NCBI GenBank assembly: GCA_039815365.1
Contig: JBCBZK010000089.1
Coordinates: 1-14,052 of the forward strand
Origin: CALBPI01 sp039815365
GTDB lineage: Bacteria > Pseudomonadota > Gammaproteobacteria > Steroidobacterales > Woeseiaceae
Length of the DNA stretch: 14,052 nucleotides
Direction of reading: 5' to 3'
Made by a program: the position numbers and the translations under genes
Shown: positions 6,918 to 14,052 of the stretch, piece after piece
How positions within the stretch are numbered: the stretch's first letter is position 1
How the letters are laid out: every line of letters begins with the position of its first letter
The notes under the pieces: model-generated
Seen by the model: the letters and a program-made list of their open reading frames with translations, nothing else
Told to the model about the DNA's origin: nothing
Database searches by the model: none

Positions 6918-8282
6918 TTAGCCGCGACCGAAAGGCGGCATACTGCCACCCTGCATACCCCGCATGAGCCCTTTCAGGCCACCGCGGGAGACTTTCTTCA
7001 TCATTTTTTCCATCTGCAGATGCTGTTTGAGCAAACGATTGACATCCTGAATCTGCTGGCCGGCGCCGACAGCGATTCGCCGCTTACGTGACCCATTGAT
7101 TTTCTTAGGAAAACGCCGCTCATCGGATGTCATCGAGTTGATGATAGCGATCTGTCGGCGAATCTGCTTTTCGTCAATCTTGTCTTTGAGCGCCGCGCTG
7201 TTCATCGTGCCGGGCAAGGGCATCTTGTCCATGAGCGCGCTAATACCCCCCATATTCTGCATCTGCTCCAGCTGATCTTTGAGATCGCCTAAGTCGAATC
7301 CGCGCCCTTTCTTGAGCTTGGCAGCCAACTTCTTGGCTTTTTGCTGGTCAACTTTGTCCTCGACTTCCTCAACCAGTGACAACACGTCGCCCATACCCAG
7401 TATGCGAGACGCCATGCGCTCTGGATGAAATGCCTCTAGCGCGTCGGTCTTCTCACCGACACCGACGAAGCGGATAGGCTTGCCGATCGTCTCGCGAACC
7501 GACAGCGCAACACCGCCGCGCGCATCACCGTCTGCCTTCGTCAGCACCACGCCGGTCAGCGCCAGCGTGGTATTGAATGCCGCCGCTGAAGTCACCGCAT
7601 CCTGACCCGCCATGCTGTCAACAACAAACAATGTTTCTTGGGGTGCGACCGCTGCATGGACTTGTGCAACCTCTGCCATCATGTCGCCGTCGACGTGCAG
7701 TCGCCCTGCCGTATCGACGATCAGCACATCGGCAAACTGCTTGCGGGCATCGTCCAGCGCGCGCTCGGCGATCGCGACCGGTGCCTCGCTAGCGTCGCTC
7801 GCATGGAACAACGCGCCAACTTCTCCTGCCAGCGTTTGCAGCTGCAGTATCGCTGCAGGTCGGTGAATATCCACACTCACCAACATGACCTTCTTCTTAT
7901 CTTTCTCAGCCAGGCGTTTGGCTAACTTGGCCGCGGTAGTGGTTTTACCAGCGCCTTGCAAGCCGGCCAGCATGATGACAACCGGCGGCTGCGCCTTGAA
8001 ATCCAGCGGCACATTAGTCGTACCCAGAACCGACGTTAACTCTGTGTGGATGATTTTGATGAACGCCTGACCCGGCGTCAGGCTTGTGAGCACTTTTTCG
8101 CCGAGCGCCTGCTCACGTACCCGATCAATAAATGCTTTTACGACAGGCAGTGCAACATCGGCCTCGAGCAGCGCAAGGCGCACCTGCCTGAGCGTGTCTT
8201 TGACGTTATCTTCGGTAATCCGGCCTTTGCCGGTGAGTGCCTGTGTGGCACCGCGCAAGCGTTCTGAAAGGTTATCAAACAA
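6918..8282 (-). CDS. ffh: Signal recognition particle protein Ffh (SRP54 homologue)
   Basis: Protein part of the signal recognition particle, which binds hydrophobic signal sequences on ribosomes and delivers them to FtsY. It has 454 residues, full length. The N domain is followed by the GTPase motifs: GLQGAGKTTT (107-116), DIHRPAA (138-144), DTAGR (190-194) and TKADGDARGG (248-257). The Met-rich M domain has the RNA-binding stretch SRKRRIAVGAG (398-408). The start is TTG at 8282, giving the conserved N-terminus FDNLSERL. An in-frame TAG three codons upstream rules out a longer form, and the only purine-rich site, AGGAG, is 14 bases away, which is far. The upstream neighbour on the same strand is the metallo-hydrolase, 49 bases away. 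Confidence 0.98.
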   Translation of the reverse strand: MFDNLSERLRGATQALTGKGRITEDNVKDTLRQVRLALLEADVALPVVKAFIDRVREQALGEKVLTSLTPGQAFIKIIHTELTSVLGTTNVPLDFKAQPPVVIMLAGLQGAGKTTTAAKLAKRLAEKDKKKVMLVSVDIHRPAAILQLQTLAGEVGALFHASDASEAPVAIAERALDDARKQFADVLIVDTAGRLHVDGDMMAEVAQVHAAVAPQETLFVVDSMAGQDAVTSAAAFNTTLALTGVVLTKADGDARGGVALSVRETIGKPIRFVGVGEKTDALEAFHPERMASRILGMGDVLSLVEEVEDKVDQQKAKKLAAKLKKGRGFDLGDLKDQLEQMQNMGGISALMDKMPLPGTMNSAALKDKIDEKQIRRQIAIINSMTSDERRFPKKINGSRKRRIAVGAGQQIQDVNRLLKQHLQMEKMMKKVSRGGLKGLMRGMQGGSMPPFGRG

Positions 8283-8331
8283 GGTGGGCTACCCGGCTCC
8301 TGCAATTGCCGCGTAGTTTAACGCATGCAGA

Positions 8332-9099
8332 TCAGATCGTCAGCGACGCACCTGTCGACAGCATGCGCACATCTCGCGTGGGGATCAGGTCCTGTACCTG
8401 TGTCAGGATCAACGCCTCGTCCCCCGGCTTCATTGCTGTTAGCCAGATATCAGGTTGATGATCCAGCTTGATCAGATCTGCTGCAAGCGTCCTTGGGCAA
8501 TAGTGGCCCGCTGCCTGTGCCAGAGCCGCCTGTTCGTCAGGAAATGACACCTCAACCACGAGTGCTTTCAAGTCTGGCAGCGAATTGAGCAGCGGCCATA
8601 GCGTCATGTTAGTGGTCGTATCGCCGCTGATCGCAAACACGCCATCTTCGTGACTGACGCAATACCCTTGGGCCGGCACCGTATGGCGCACGTCTACCGC
8701 GTGGAATAGTCGCCCGTTAATATCGACCATCTCACCGGGTTCCAGCAGCTGGTAGCGCACCACGGGGTTCTGGACATCGGGAAGTTGCGCAAAATCCGGC
8801 CATATCTCCCAATTAAAGATATGTTTTTGCAATGTCGCGAGCGTTTCGCGTCGACCGTAGACCGTCAATGGATCGCCGATCCTAGCGTCGAAAATGCTGT
8901 CAATAAGAAAGGGTAAACCGGCGATATGATCCAGATGTGCATGGGTCAGCAACACATGCCGAATATTGCGCATCTGCTCTAAAGACAGGTCGCCGACACC
9001 CGTTCCTGCGTCCAGCAGTACGTCGCTATCGACCAGCATCGCGGACGTACGGGCGCCTCCGCCAATACCACCGCTGCATCCCAGCACCTTAATTTGCAT
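8332..9099 (-). CDS. Metallo-beta-lactamase-fold hydrolase, class II 3',5'-cyclic-nucleotide phosphodiesterase-like
   Basis: The protein has 255 residues and no signal peptide, so it is probably cytoplasmic. It begins MQIKVLGCSGGIGGGARTSA and continues LLDAGTGVGDLSLEQM, HVLLTHAHLDHIAGLP (H53, H55, D57, H58), IFNWEIWPDF, RHTVPAQGY (H139) and ISGDTTTN (D160). These are the landmarks of bacterial proteins annotated as cAMP phosphodiesterase or PDEase class II. GHYCPRTLA (H199) recalls the GHST motif of RNase Z. At the last metal-ligand position, where relatives usually read T-H-L-K-P, this one reads T-A-M-K-P (A222, GCA at 8436-8434). Activity is therefore uncertain, and the true substrate cannot be told from sequence. 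It lies upstream of ffh and diverges from ypjD. The start ATG at 9099 has GGTG as ribosome site. Confidence 0.85.
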   Translation of the reverse strand: MQIKVLGCSGGIGGGARTSAMLVDSDVLLDAGTGVGDLSLEQMRNIRHVLLTHAHLDHIAGLPFLIDSIFDARIGDPLTVYGRRETLATLQKHIFNWEIWPDFAQLPDVQNPVVRYQLLEPGEMVDINGRLFHAVDVRHTVPAQGYCVSHEDGVFAISGDTTTNMTLWPLLNSLPDLKALVVEVSFPDEQAALAQAAGHYCPRTLAADLIKLDHQPDIWLTAMKPGDEALILTQVQDLIPTRDVRMLSTGASLTI

Positions 9100-9187
9100 A
9101 GTTCACCGCCAGAGCCTTTATCAGCTCATCGTTCGGAGATTGCTTCCAACCCCCGGCAACCGGTGTGGCTGACCTCACTGTCGCCAC

Positions 9188-9216
9188 TTACCAAGTCGCA
9201 ATGCTTGTGCGATTAT
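9188..9216 (+). promoter_or_regulatory. Candidate promoter of ypjD
   Basis: TTACCA (9188-9193) and GATTAT (9211-9216) are 17 bases apart, each matching four of six consensus positions. TGC just before the second gives an extended -10. Transcription would begin near 9223, about 35 bases before ypjD. The rest of the 158-base divergent gap (9100-9257) shows only a short CCGG-CAA-CCGG repeat at 9153-9163 and no convincing promoter for the minus-strand gene. Confidence 0.4.
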
Positions 9217-9257
9217 TTCGCTTGGCTGCAACTTAGGGCAGCGAAAGCGGAGTTTCT

Positions 9258-10073
9258 GTGTTTGTTTTCACAATTTTAGCGACCTATCTGGGCGCAGGTT
9301 TGCTGCTTTTAGCGTCACCTGCACCAGAAACAGACGGGAAACCGCGTCCGTCTGCGGCCATGCGCGACCGCGTGTTGACGAGTCTGCTCACGTTGATCAT
9401 CGTACTGCATGGCGCATCGCTCGCCCATGACGTACTGCTCAATGTAGACCATGGCTTCGGTTTTGCCGATGTAGTGAATGTCATTGCATGGCTGTTCGCC
9501 GCCATTGGGCTTTATGCTGCGCTGCAACAAGGATTTCGCGCAGTCGCCGGCGTTGTATTGGCAATCGCCGGCATTCTGGTCGCCATTTGCCTGACGATTG
9601 AGACAGGCACTGGCGCGCCGTTAACCTGGCAACTCAAATTACATGCGGTGCTATCGCTGCTTGCCTACAGCTTTCTCGCCAGCGGTGCAGTATTGGCCAT
9701 GGCCTCGCTGGTTCAGGACAGCCAACTTCGCGCTGCCAAAGTCAATCGACTGTCATCCGTTTTGCCGCCGCTAATGGCAACTGAGCAATTCCTCGCAACC
9801 CTGACCACGGCTGGCTTCGTGTTTCTGCTCATGGCGATTACCAGCGGTTTCGTTTTCGTAGAAGACCTGTTTACGCAACACCTGACACACAAGAGTGCGC
9901 TGTCATTGGGCGCGTTGGTCATTTTCGGACTATTAGTAGTCGGCCGGCGAGCAGCCGGATGGCGCGGTCGCCGCATGTTGCACCTGTATCTAGCAGGCTT
10001 CGCAGTGCTGGTACTCGCCTATTTCGGCAGCAAGATCGTGCTCGAGGTGATGCTGGATAAGCAATGGGGCTGA
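9258..10073 (+). CDS. ypjD: Inner membrane protein YpjD, CcsA/ResC-like cytochrome c assembly family
   Basis: Integral membrane protein of 271 residues with about eight hydrophobic helices, similar to the haem-handling CcsA/CcmC superfamily. The C-terminal signature HKSALSLGALVIFG (211-224), GWRGRR and LAYFGSKIVLEVML is characteristic of YpjD. Histidines H51, H129 and H211 lie in or next to helices, as expected of the superfamily. Its exact role is not established. In E. coli ypjD also stands divergent from ffh and upstream of corB, as here. The start is GTG at 9258 with CGGAG six bases upstream. corB follows after 69 bases. Confidence 0.92.
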   Translation: MFVFTILATYLGAGLLLLASPAPETDGKPRPSAAMRDRVLTSLLTLIIVLHGASLAHDVLLNVDHGFGFADVVNVIAWLFAAIGLYAALQQGFRAVAGVVLAIAGILVAICLTIETGTGAPLTWQLKLHAVLSLLAYSFLASGAVLAMASLVQDSQLRAAKVNRLSSVLPPLMATEQFLATLTTAGFVFLLMAITSGFVFVEDLFTQHLTHKSALSLGALVIFGLLVVGRRAAGWRGRRMLHLYLAGFAVLVLAYFGSKIVLEVMLDKQWG

Positions 10074-10093
10074 TTGACAGCACTGCCTGTCGA
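10074..10093 (+). other. Hairpin in the ypjD-corB gap
   Basis: TTGACAG-CACTGC-CTGTCGA can fold into a seven-pair stem including one T-G wobble, starting directly after the ypjD stop. No T-run follows, so it does not look like an intrinsic terminator. It may stabilise the 3' end of the ypjD message. The rest of the 69-base gap shows nothing else. Confidence 0.25.
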
Positions 10094-10142
10094 CTGGTGT
10101 CATAGCTAGCCGCGGTTTCGCAATAACAAAAGGTCCCCGTCG

Positions 10143-11414
10143 TTGAACGACGTCTCTCTTAGCGTCCTGTTCGCCGTTTTGATCGGCTCACTGGTCGTCT
10201 CTGCTTTTTTCTCAAGCACTGAAACAGCGCTCATGCGCCTGAACCGCTATCGACTGCGTCACCGTGCGCGGTCCGGCGTTCGCAGCGCAAAAGTTGCCGA
10301 AGCGCTGTTGTCCAAACCCGACCGCCTGATCGGCCTGATCTTGCTCGGCAACAACGTCGCGAACGTGCTCGCCGCCTTTGTGGTCGCCGCGATTTCGCAA
10401 CGGCTCGGCGGCGACCTGGGCACCGCTATCGGCGCAGGGGTACTGGTGTTCGTTCAGCTGATCTTTGCTGAAGTTGCGCCGAAAACGCTGGCGGCACTGC
10501 ATCCGGAGCGCATTGGCATGCCCGCCGCGCTCGTCTACTACCCGCTTCTCAAAGTGTTCTATCCGTTCGTCTGGCTCACAAACCTGCTGGCAAACGGGGT
10601 ATTGCGTTTGTTCGGCGTGCGCTCTAGTGAAGTTGATGGCAACGCGTTATCGCACGAGGAATTGCGCACCGTTGTGAATGAGGCCGGCGCGTTGATTTCA
10701 CGCAAGTACCGAACAATGCTCACCGGCATCCTTGATCTTGAGAAAGTCACGGTTGACGACGTCATGGTGCCCCATAACGATATTATCGGCATTGACCTGG
10801 ACGACGATTTACCGCGCATTGTGGACATCATCGGCTCGAGCGCACACACCCGCTTACCGGTTTACGAAGACAATATCGACCAGATCGTCGGCGTGCTGCA
10901 TTTGCGCAGTCTGGTGCGCAAGGGAGAACAAACCGCGTTGACCAAAGCGTTTTTGCGTGGCGCAGCGCGCGAGCCTTATTTCGTACCTGAGGGCACACCG
11001 TTGTCGGTGCAACTGGTGCAGTTCCAAAAACGCAAAGCGCGACTCGCGTTGGTCGTCGATGAATACGGCGACATTCAGGGCATGGTCACGCTCGAAGATA
11101 TTCTGGAAGAAATCGTTGGTGAATTCACTACGGACCCGACTGACCCTAACGCATCGCTGCGCGAAGACAGTGACGGCAGCTTCATCGCACCAGGCGCGAT
11201 GACGATTCGTGAGCTCAATCGCCAAGTCGGCTGGTCGCTGCCAACCGACTCCGGCCGCACGCTGAATGGGTTAGTACAGGAAACGCTGGAAACGATTCCG
11301 GACGCCGGCACGATTGTTGAGGTGAGCACCTACCGCATTGAAATCCTGAGTAGCCACGACAACCGCATTGTCGAGGCACGCTTAACCGAAACAGCGCCTG
11401 CCGAGGGCGACTGA
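10143..11414 (+). CDS. corB: CNNM/CorC-HlyC family membrane protein CorB (YfjD-like)
   Basis: Membrane protein of 423 residues, linked in enteric bacteria to magnesium or cobalt efflux. The N-terminal CNNM domain (about 1-155) has the signature SAFFSSTETALM (20-31), GNNVANVLA (69-77) and FAEVAPKTLAAL (108-119). Next is a CBS pair (about 204-325) with VTVDDVMVPHNDI, HTRLPVYEDN and the conserved VVDEYGDIQGMVTLEDILEEIVGE (304-327). A CorC/HlyC domain follows (about 343-418). Length and motif order match E. coli CorB/YfjD (428 residues). The start is TTG at 10143 with AAGG about ten bases upstream. The gene follows ypjD as in E. coli. Its TGA (11412-11414) touches the radA stop on the other strand. 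Ion specificity is inferred only from the family. Confidence 0.93.
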   Translation: MNDVSLSVLFAVLIGSLVVSAFFSSTETALMRLNRYRLRHRARSGVRSAKVAEALLSKPDRLIGLILLGNNVANVLAAFVVAAISQRLGGDLGTAIGAGVLVFVQLIFAEVAPKTLAALHPERIGMPAALVYYPLLKVFYPFVWLTNLLANGVLRLFGVRSSEVDGNALSHEELRTVVNEAGALISRKYRTMLTGILDLEKVTVDDVMVPHNDIIGIDLDDDLPRIVDIIGSSAHTRLPVYEDNIDQIVGVLHLRSLVRKGEQTALTKAFLRGAAREPYFVPEGTPLSVQLVQFQKRKARLALVVDEYGDIQGMVTLEDILEEIVGEFTTDPTDPNASLREDSDGSFIAPGAMTIRELNRQVGWSLPTDSGRTLNGLVQETLETIPDAGTIVEVSTYRIEILSSHDNRIVEARLTETAPAEGD

Positions 11415-12785
11415 TCAGTCGAACGCGATCGCCAGCGCCTCTTGCAGTCGCGTGATTGGATGCACTTGCAAACCCTTAATCGGTTTTCGCGGCTGGTTGC
11501 CGCGCGGCACGATTGCAGCGGTGAAACCCTGCTTGGCAGCCTCGCGCAAACGCTCTTCACCAAACCGCACCGGACGCACCTCGCCGGCAAGACCGACCTC
11601 ACCGAAGCTGATCAGACGGGTGTTAAGCGTGCGATCTCGAAAACTCGAAACGGTCGCTAGAAGCGCAGGTAAGTCTGCCGCAGTCTCGTGAATGCGAATA
11701 CCGCCAACCACATTAATGAAAACATCTTCCCCGGCAAGCGATAGACCACCATGACGCTGCAGCACAGCGAGCAATAACGACAATCGGTTTTGCTCCATGC
11801 CTTGCGCCAGGCGCCGTGGCTGACCGCCATGAGTATCGGCGACCAAAGCCTGGACCTCGACGAGCAGCGGCCGACTGCCTTCCCAGGTCACCGTGACCAG
11901 ACTACCGGCAACAGGCTCGCTATCACGTGACAGGAAAATAGCCGATGGATTGCTGACTTCATGGAAGCCGTCCTCCTGCATGGCGAACATCCCCATTTCG
12001 CTAGCGGCGCCGAACCGATTCTTGACCGCGCGAACAATGCTGAAACGGCTGGCGGGGTCGCTTTCGAAATACAACACCGTATCTACCATATGCTCAACGA
12101 CCCGTGGACCGGCAATCACGCCCTCTTTCGTGACGTGGCCAACGATGAACACACTCGTGCCGGAAGTTTTTGCAAATCGAGTCAGTTGTCCCACGCACTC
12201 GCGCAACTGTGACACGGCACCTGCGTTGCCGGTTTGCGACTCAGCGACGAGGGTCTGCATTGAATCAACGACCAGCATGTCCGCACGATTCGCGGCAGCG
12301 GTCGCGATAATCGTCTCGACACTGACCTCGGCGAGCAACGTCAGCGGACAATCAGCAACACCTAATCTGCGCGCGCGGTTGGCGACTTGCTCAACACTTT
12401 CCTCGCCGGTGACGTAGAGAACGTTGGATGCTTTTGAGAGGTTAGCCGTGACCTGCAACAACAGTGTGGATTTACCAACGCCAGGGTCGCCACCCAGTAA
12501 GACGACCGCGCCGCGAACGACCCCGCCGCCGAGTACCCGGTCAAACTCACCAAAACCAGTATCGCGCCGCTGACCGGCTTCGGTCTGACCATCCCCGACG
12601 TCCGCAAGGTTGGCTACGCTGCGCTGCCCGGCGTAACCGCCACCGCTTGCGCGTGCGCCGCCCGTCAGCGGCCCTGACACCTCTTCCAGCGTGTTCCACG
12701 CACCGCACGCGGCGCATTGACCCTGCCACTTGGCGCTCACCGCCCCGCAATCACGGCATGCGTACCGCTTCACACTTTTTGCCAT
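11415..12785 (-). CDS. radA: DNA repair and recombination protein RadA (Sms)
   Basis: RecA-related ATPase that helps branch migration and processing of recombination intermediates. It has 456 residues (E. coli 460). A four-Cys zinc finger (C10, C13, C24, C27) opens the protein. The Walker A motif is GDPGVGKST (99-107), followed by YVTGEES and the B-strand LVVDSMQT (171-178). The RadA-specific KNRFG is at 255-259. The C-terminal third is the Lon-like domain, with DVFINVVGGIRI and FGEVGLAGEVRPV. The start is ATG at 12785 with AAGG about eleven bases upstream. The gene converges with corB with no spacer and diverges from the CHASE2-like gene across 109 bases, in which I see no convincing promoter. 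Confidence 0.98.
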   Translation of the reverse strand: MAKSVKRYACRDCGAVSAKWQGQCAACGAWNTLEEVSGPLTGGARASGGGYAGQRSVANLADVGDGQTEAGQRRDTGFGEFDRVLGGGVVRGAVVLLGGDPGVGKSTLLLQVTANLSKASNVLYVTGEESVEQVANRARRLGVADCPLTLLAEVSVETIIATAAANRADMLVVDSMQTLVAESQTGNAGAVSQLRECVGQLTRFAKTSGTSVFIVGHVTKEGVIAGPRVVEHMVDTVLYFESDPASRFSIVRAVKNRFGAASEMGMFAMQEDGFHEVSNPSAIFLSRDSEPVAGSLVTVTWEGSRPLLVEVQALVADTHGGQPRRLAQGMEQNRLSLLLAVLQRHGGLSLAGEDVFINVVGGIRIHETAADLPALLATVSSFRDRTLNTRLISFGEVGLAGEVRPVRFGEERLREAAKQGFTAAIVPRGNQPRKPIKGLQVHPITRLQEALAIAFD

Positions 12786-12894
12786 TAACTTCGTGCCTTA
12801 AGCCCGATTTTCCTGCCCAATTGAACAGAATACGCCAAACTGCCAACTGTTTCGCATTAAGTTTTTCAGCGAAATCCTAAACTTCGCGGCGTTT

Positions 12895-14052
12895 ATGAAG
12901 TCTCTGTTACACATTCCGCTTGGTCGCCAGATTCAGCTCGCCGTCGCTGTTTTTGTGCTGCTGCCAGCCACACTGAGCTATGGGCCGCTGCGCTCATGGT
13001 TCGAGCCTGTGGATGTCATGCTGCGCTCGTGGATGACGCCTAGCGCTGTCATTGCCGACAAATATAAACCTGTCGTTATTGACGTGCCCTACGTCGCTGA
13101 CGCCGCTGACGCGCAACAGCTAACGCAATTGCTAGGCCAGATGAATGCTGCGGCGAGCGTGACGTTGACGGATCCACTGCCAAACGCAACCGATGCACTT
13201 GTCGAAGCAGCACGCTACAACGGTGCGACCTACGTCACTGATGCCAGTGATACGCGCGGACGCGGCAGCAGCGCTGAAATTCGCGCGGCGGCGCGCGGCA
13301 TTGGCCATGCGCGGCTGCCGAAAACCACTCATGATCAATATCTTGGGCTGCAAGCCTGGCATCTGTCCGGCAATAACATGCGCGCCAGCACTGCTCTGAT
13401 GCCATTGCTACCGGACACGCGCTGGCGTGAGCGCAGCACGATCCAATTTGACAATCCAAGCCTCAAAATCATACCGACGCGCGGCTCGACGATCCGCTCA
13501 CTCAGCGTTGCACAAACGACGACTGGCGAGCTACCGCTGTCACGCCTGGTCGAAGGCAAGCATGTGTTTATGGGGAGCGCCGCGAATAGCGGGCTGAACG
13601 ACTACGCACGACTGCACACGGCGCTCGCCAGCGGTAAAATTATTGGTCAACCGCGTTGGGCGCAATCCCTGAGTTGGTTGATCATTGCGCTAGGCATGTT
13701 TGCACTGGTGTCAGGTCTGTGGCGCGAATCGCGCAAGATCATTGCGATCTCGGCTGCCACCATTTCGGTAGGTCTGATTGTCATGCAATGGGTGCTGGCT
13801 TACCAATGGCATACGCAAGTCGACGTTTTGCGACCGCTTTTCGCTGTTTTGTCAGGCTGCCTCGTCTGTTTTGCCCTCACGCCGGACCGCAAGAGCAACC
13901 GGCGAGAGAGCTTCCGCGCTGGTCTCAAGTACCTTCGTGGCGGCAAATTGGACAGCGCTTTTCGGGTCTTCAAGAACTGTCCCGCGCATCCATCGTTGAT
14001 GCCGACACTCTACAAGCTTGCGCTGGCGTTCGATAAAGCCGGTCAGCCTGAG
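12895..14052 (+). CDS. CHASE2-like membrane receptor, probable N-terminal part of a serine/threonine kinase (cut by window edge)
   Basis: An open frame of 386 codons runs from ATG 12895 to the right edge. Residues 13-30 form a membrane anchor, and 31-255 an extracytoplasmic region. Three helices follow, near 258-276, 282-303 and 313-328. CHASE2 sensors have this topology. The end of the region, EGKHVFMGSAANSGLND then ASGKIIGQP, resembles the CHASE2 closing motif, but the usual D-x-x-S-L and W-P-W-x-R motifs are absent and the loop after the Asp is short. After the membrane, GLKYLRGGKLDSAFRVF, NCPAHPSLM and LYKLALAFDKAGQ look like a TPR-type linker. In gammaproteobacterial CHASE2 serine/threonine kinases I recall a similar linker just before the kinase domain. 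No kinase residues lie in the window, so kinase identity is inference. The ribosome site is weak. Confidence 0.7.
   Translation, partial: MKSLLHIPLGRQIQLAVAVFVLLPATLSYGPLRSWFEPVDVMLRSWMTPSAVIADKYKPVVIDVPYVADAADAQQLTQLLGQMNAAASVTLTDPLPNATDALVEAARYNGATYVTDASDTRGRGSSAEIRAAARGIGHARLPKTTHDQYLGLQAWHLSGNNMRASTALMPLLPDTRWRERSTIQFDNPSLKIIPTRGSTIRSLSVAQTTTGELPLSRLVEGKHVFMGSAANSGLNDYARLHTALASGKIIGQPRWAQSLSWLIIALGMFALVSGLWRESRKIIAISAATISVGLIVMQWVLAYQWHTQVDVLRPLFAVLSGCLVCFALTPDRKSNRRESFRAGLKYLRGGKLDSAFRVFKNCPAHPSLMPTLYKLALAFDKAGQPE

Noticed and set aside
10074..10079. Perfect TTGACA hexamer after ypjD as a corB promoter
   Set aside because: No -10-like hexamer occurs at 16-18 bases; the next loose match is about 20 bases on. 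The hexamer is better explained as one arm of the hairpin.
11893..12417. Plus-strand open frame of 174 codons opposite radA
   Set aside because: It is entirely antisense to the ATPase core of RadA and has no family features.
12786..12894. LexA-type box or divergent promoters between radA and the CHASE2-like gene
   Set aside because: No CTG-N10-CAG arrangement is present, and -10-like TATTCT on the minus strand lacks a -35 partner at usable distance.
1..14052. Mobile element, integration site, CRISPR, tRNA or riboswitch
   Set aside because: Gaps are short and were read on both strands. I saw no transposase or integrase motifs, no repeat array, no cloverleaf pattern and no change of base composition.

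Overview
The window reads as a stretch of a gammaproteobacterial chromosome. The marker is gene order: rpsP-rimM-trmD-rplS on one strand, ffh beside it, and ypjD-corB diverging from ffh. This is the arrangement known from Escherichia coli and relatives, although the flanking genes are not enteric. Base composition and codon use look uniform by eye. I see no insertion sequence, prophage, tRNA, rRNA or CRISPR. Thirteen protein genes fill almost everything; two are cut by the window edges, and no gap exceeds about 160 bases.

Layout from left to right. Positions 1-3904 (minus strand) hold a tripartite TRAP transporter, dctP-dctQ-dctM, followed 11 bases later by the start of sppA (67-kDa-type signal peptide peptidase), which runs off the left edge. 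Positions 4048-4896 (minus) hold a lipoprotein of the TRAP-associated TatT family, lying 5 bases after rplS. Positions 4902-6848 (minus) are the translation operon rpsP-rimM-trmD-rplS, with a candidate promoter at 6884-6911. Positions 6918-9099 (minus) are ffh and, upstream of it, a metallo-beta-lactamase-fold hydrolase resembling class II cyclic-nucleotide phosphodiesterases. Positions 9258-11414 (plus) are ypjD and corB. radA (minus) converges on corB with no base between their stop codons. From 12895 (plus) begins a membrane protein with a reduced CHASE2-like sensor region, three transmembrane helices and the start of a helical repeat; it is open at the right edge.

Functionally, the centre is housekeeping: ribosomal proteins S16 and L19, 30S maturation (RimM), tRNA m1G37 methylation (TrmD) and signal recognition (Ffh). 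The left part is envelope and transport: a periplasmic solute receptor, its QM membrane permease, a TPR-type lipoprotein partner and a membrane protease. The transporter is of the TatT-associated type. Its receptor has Trp where most DctP-family receptors carry the carboxylate-binding Arg, so a simple carboxylate substrate should not be assumed. Upstream of dctP is a 7-N4-7 direct repeat placed like an OmpR/PhoB-type operator.

I did not find a clearly new system. The points most worth a second look are the dctP upstream repeat, the apparent loss of a metal ligand in the metallo-hydrolase, and the eroded CHASE2-like receptor.
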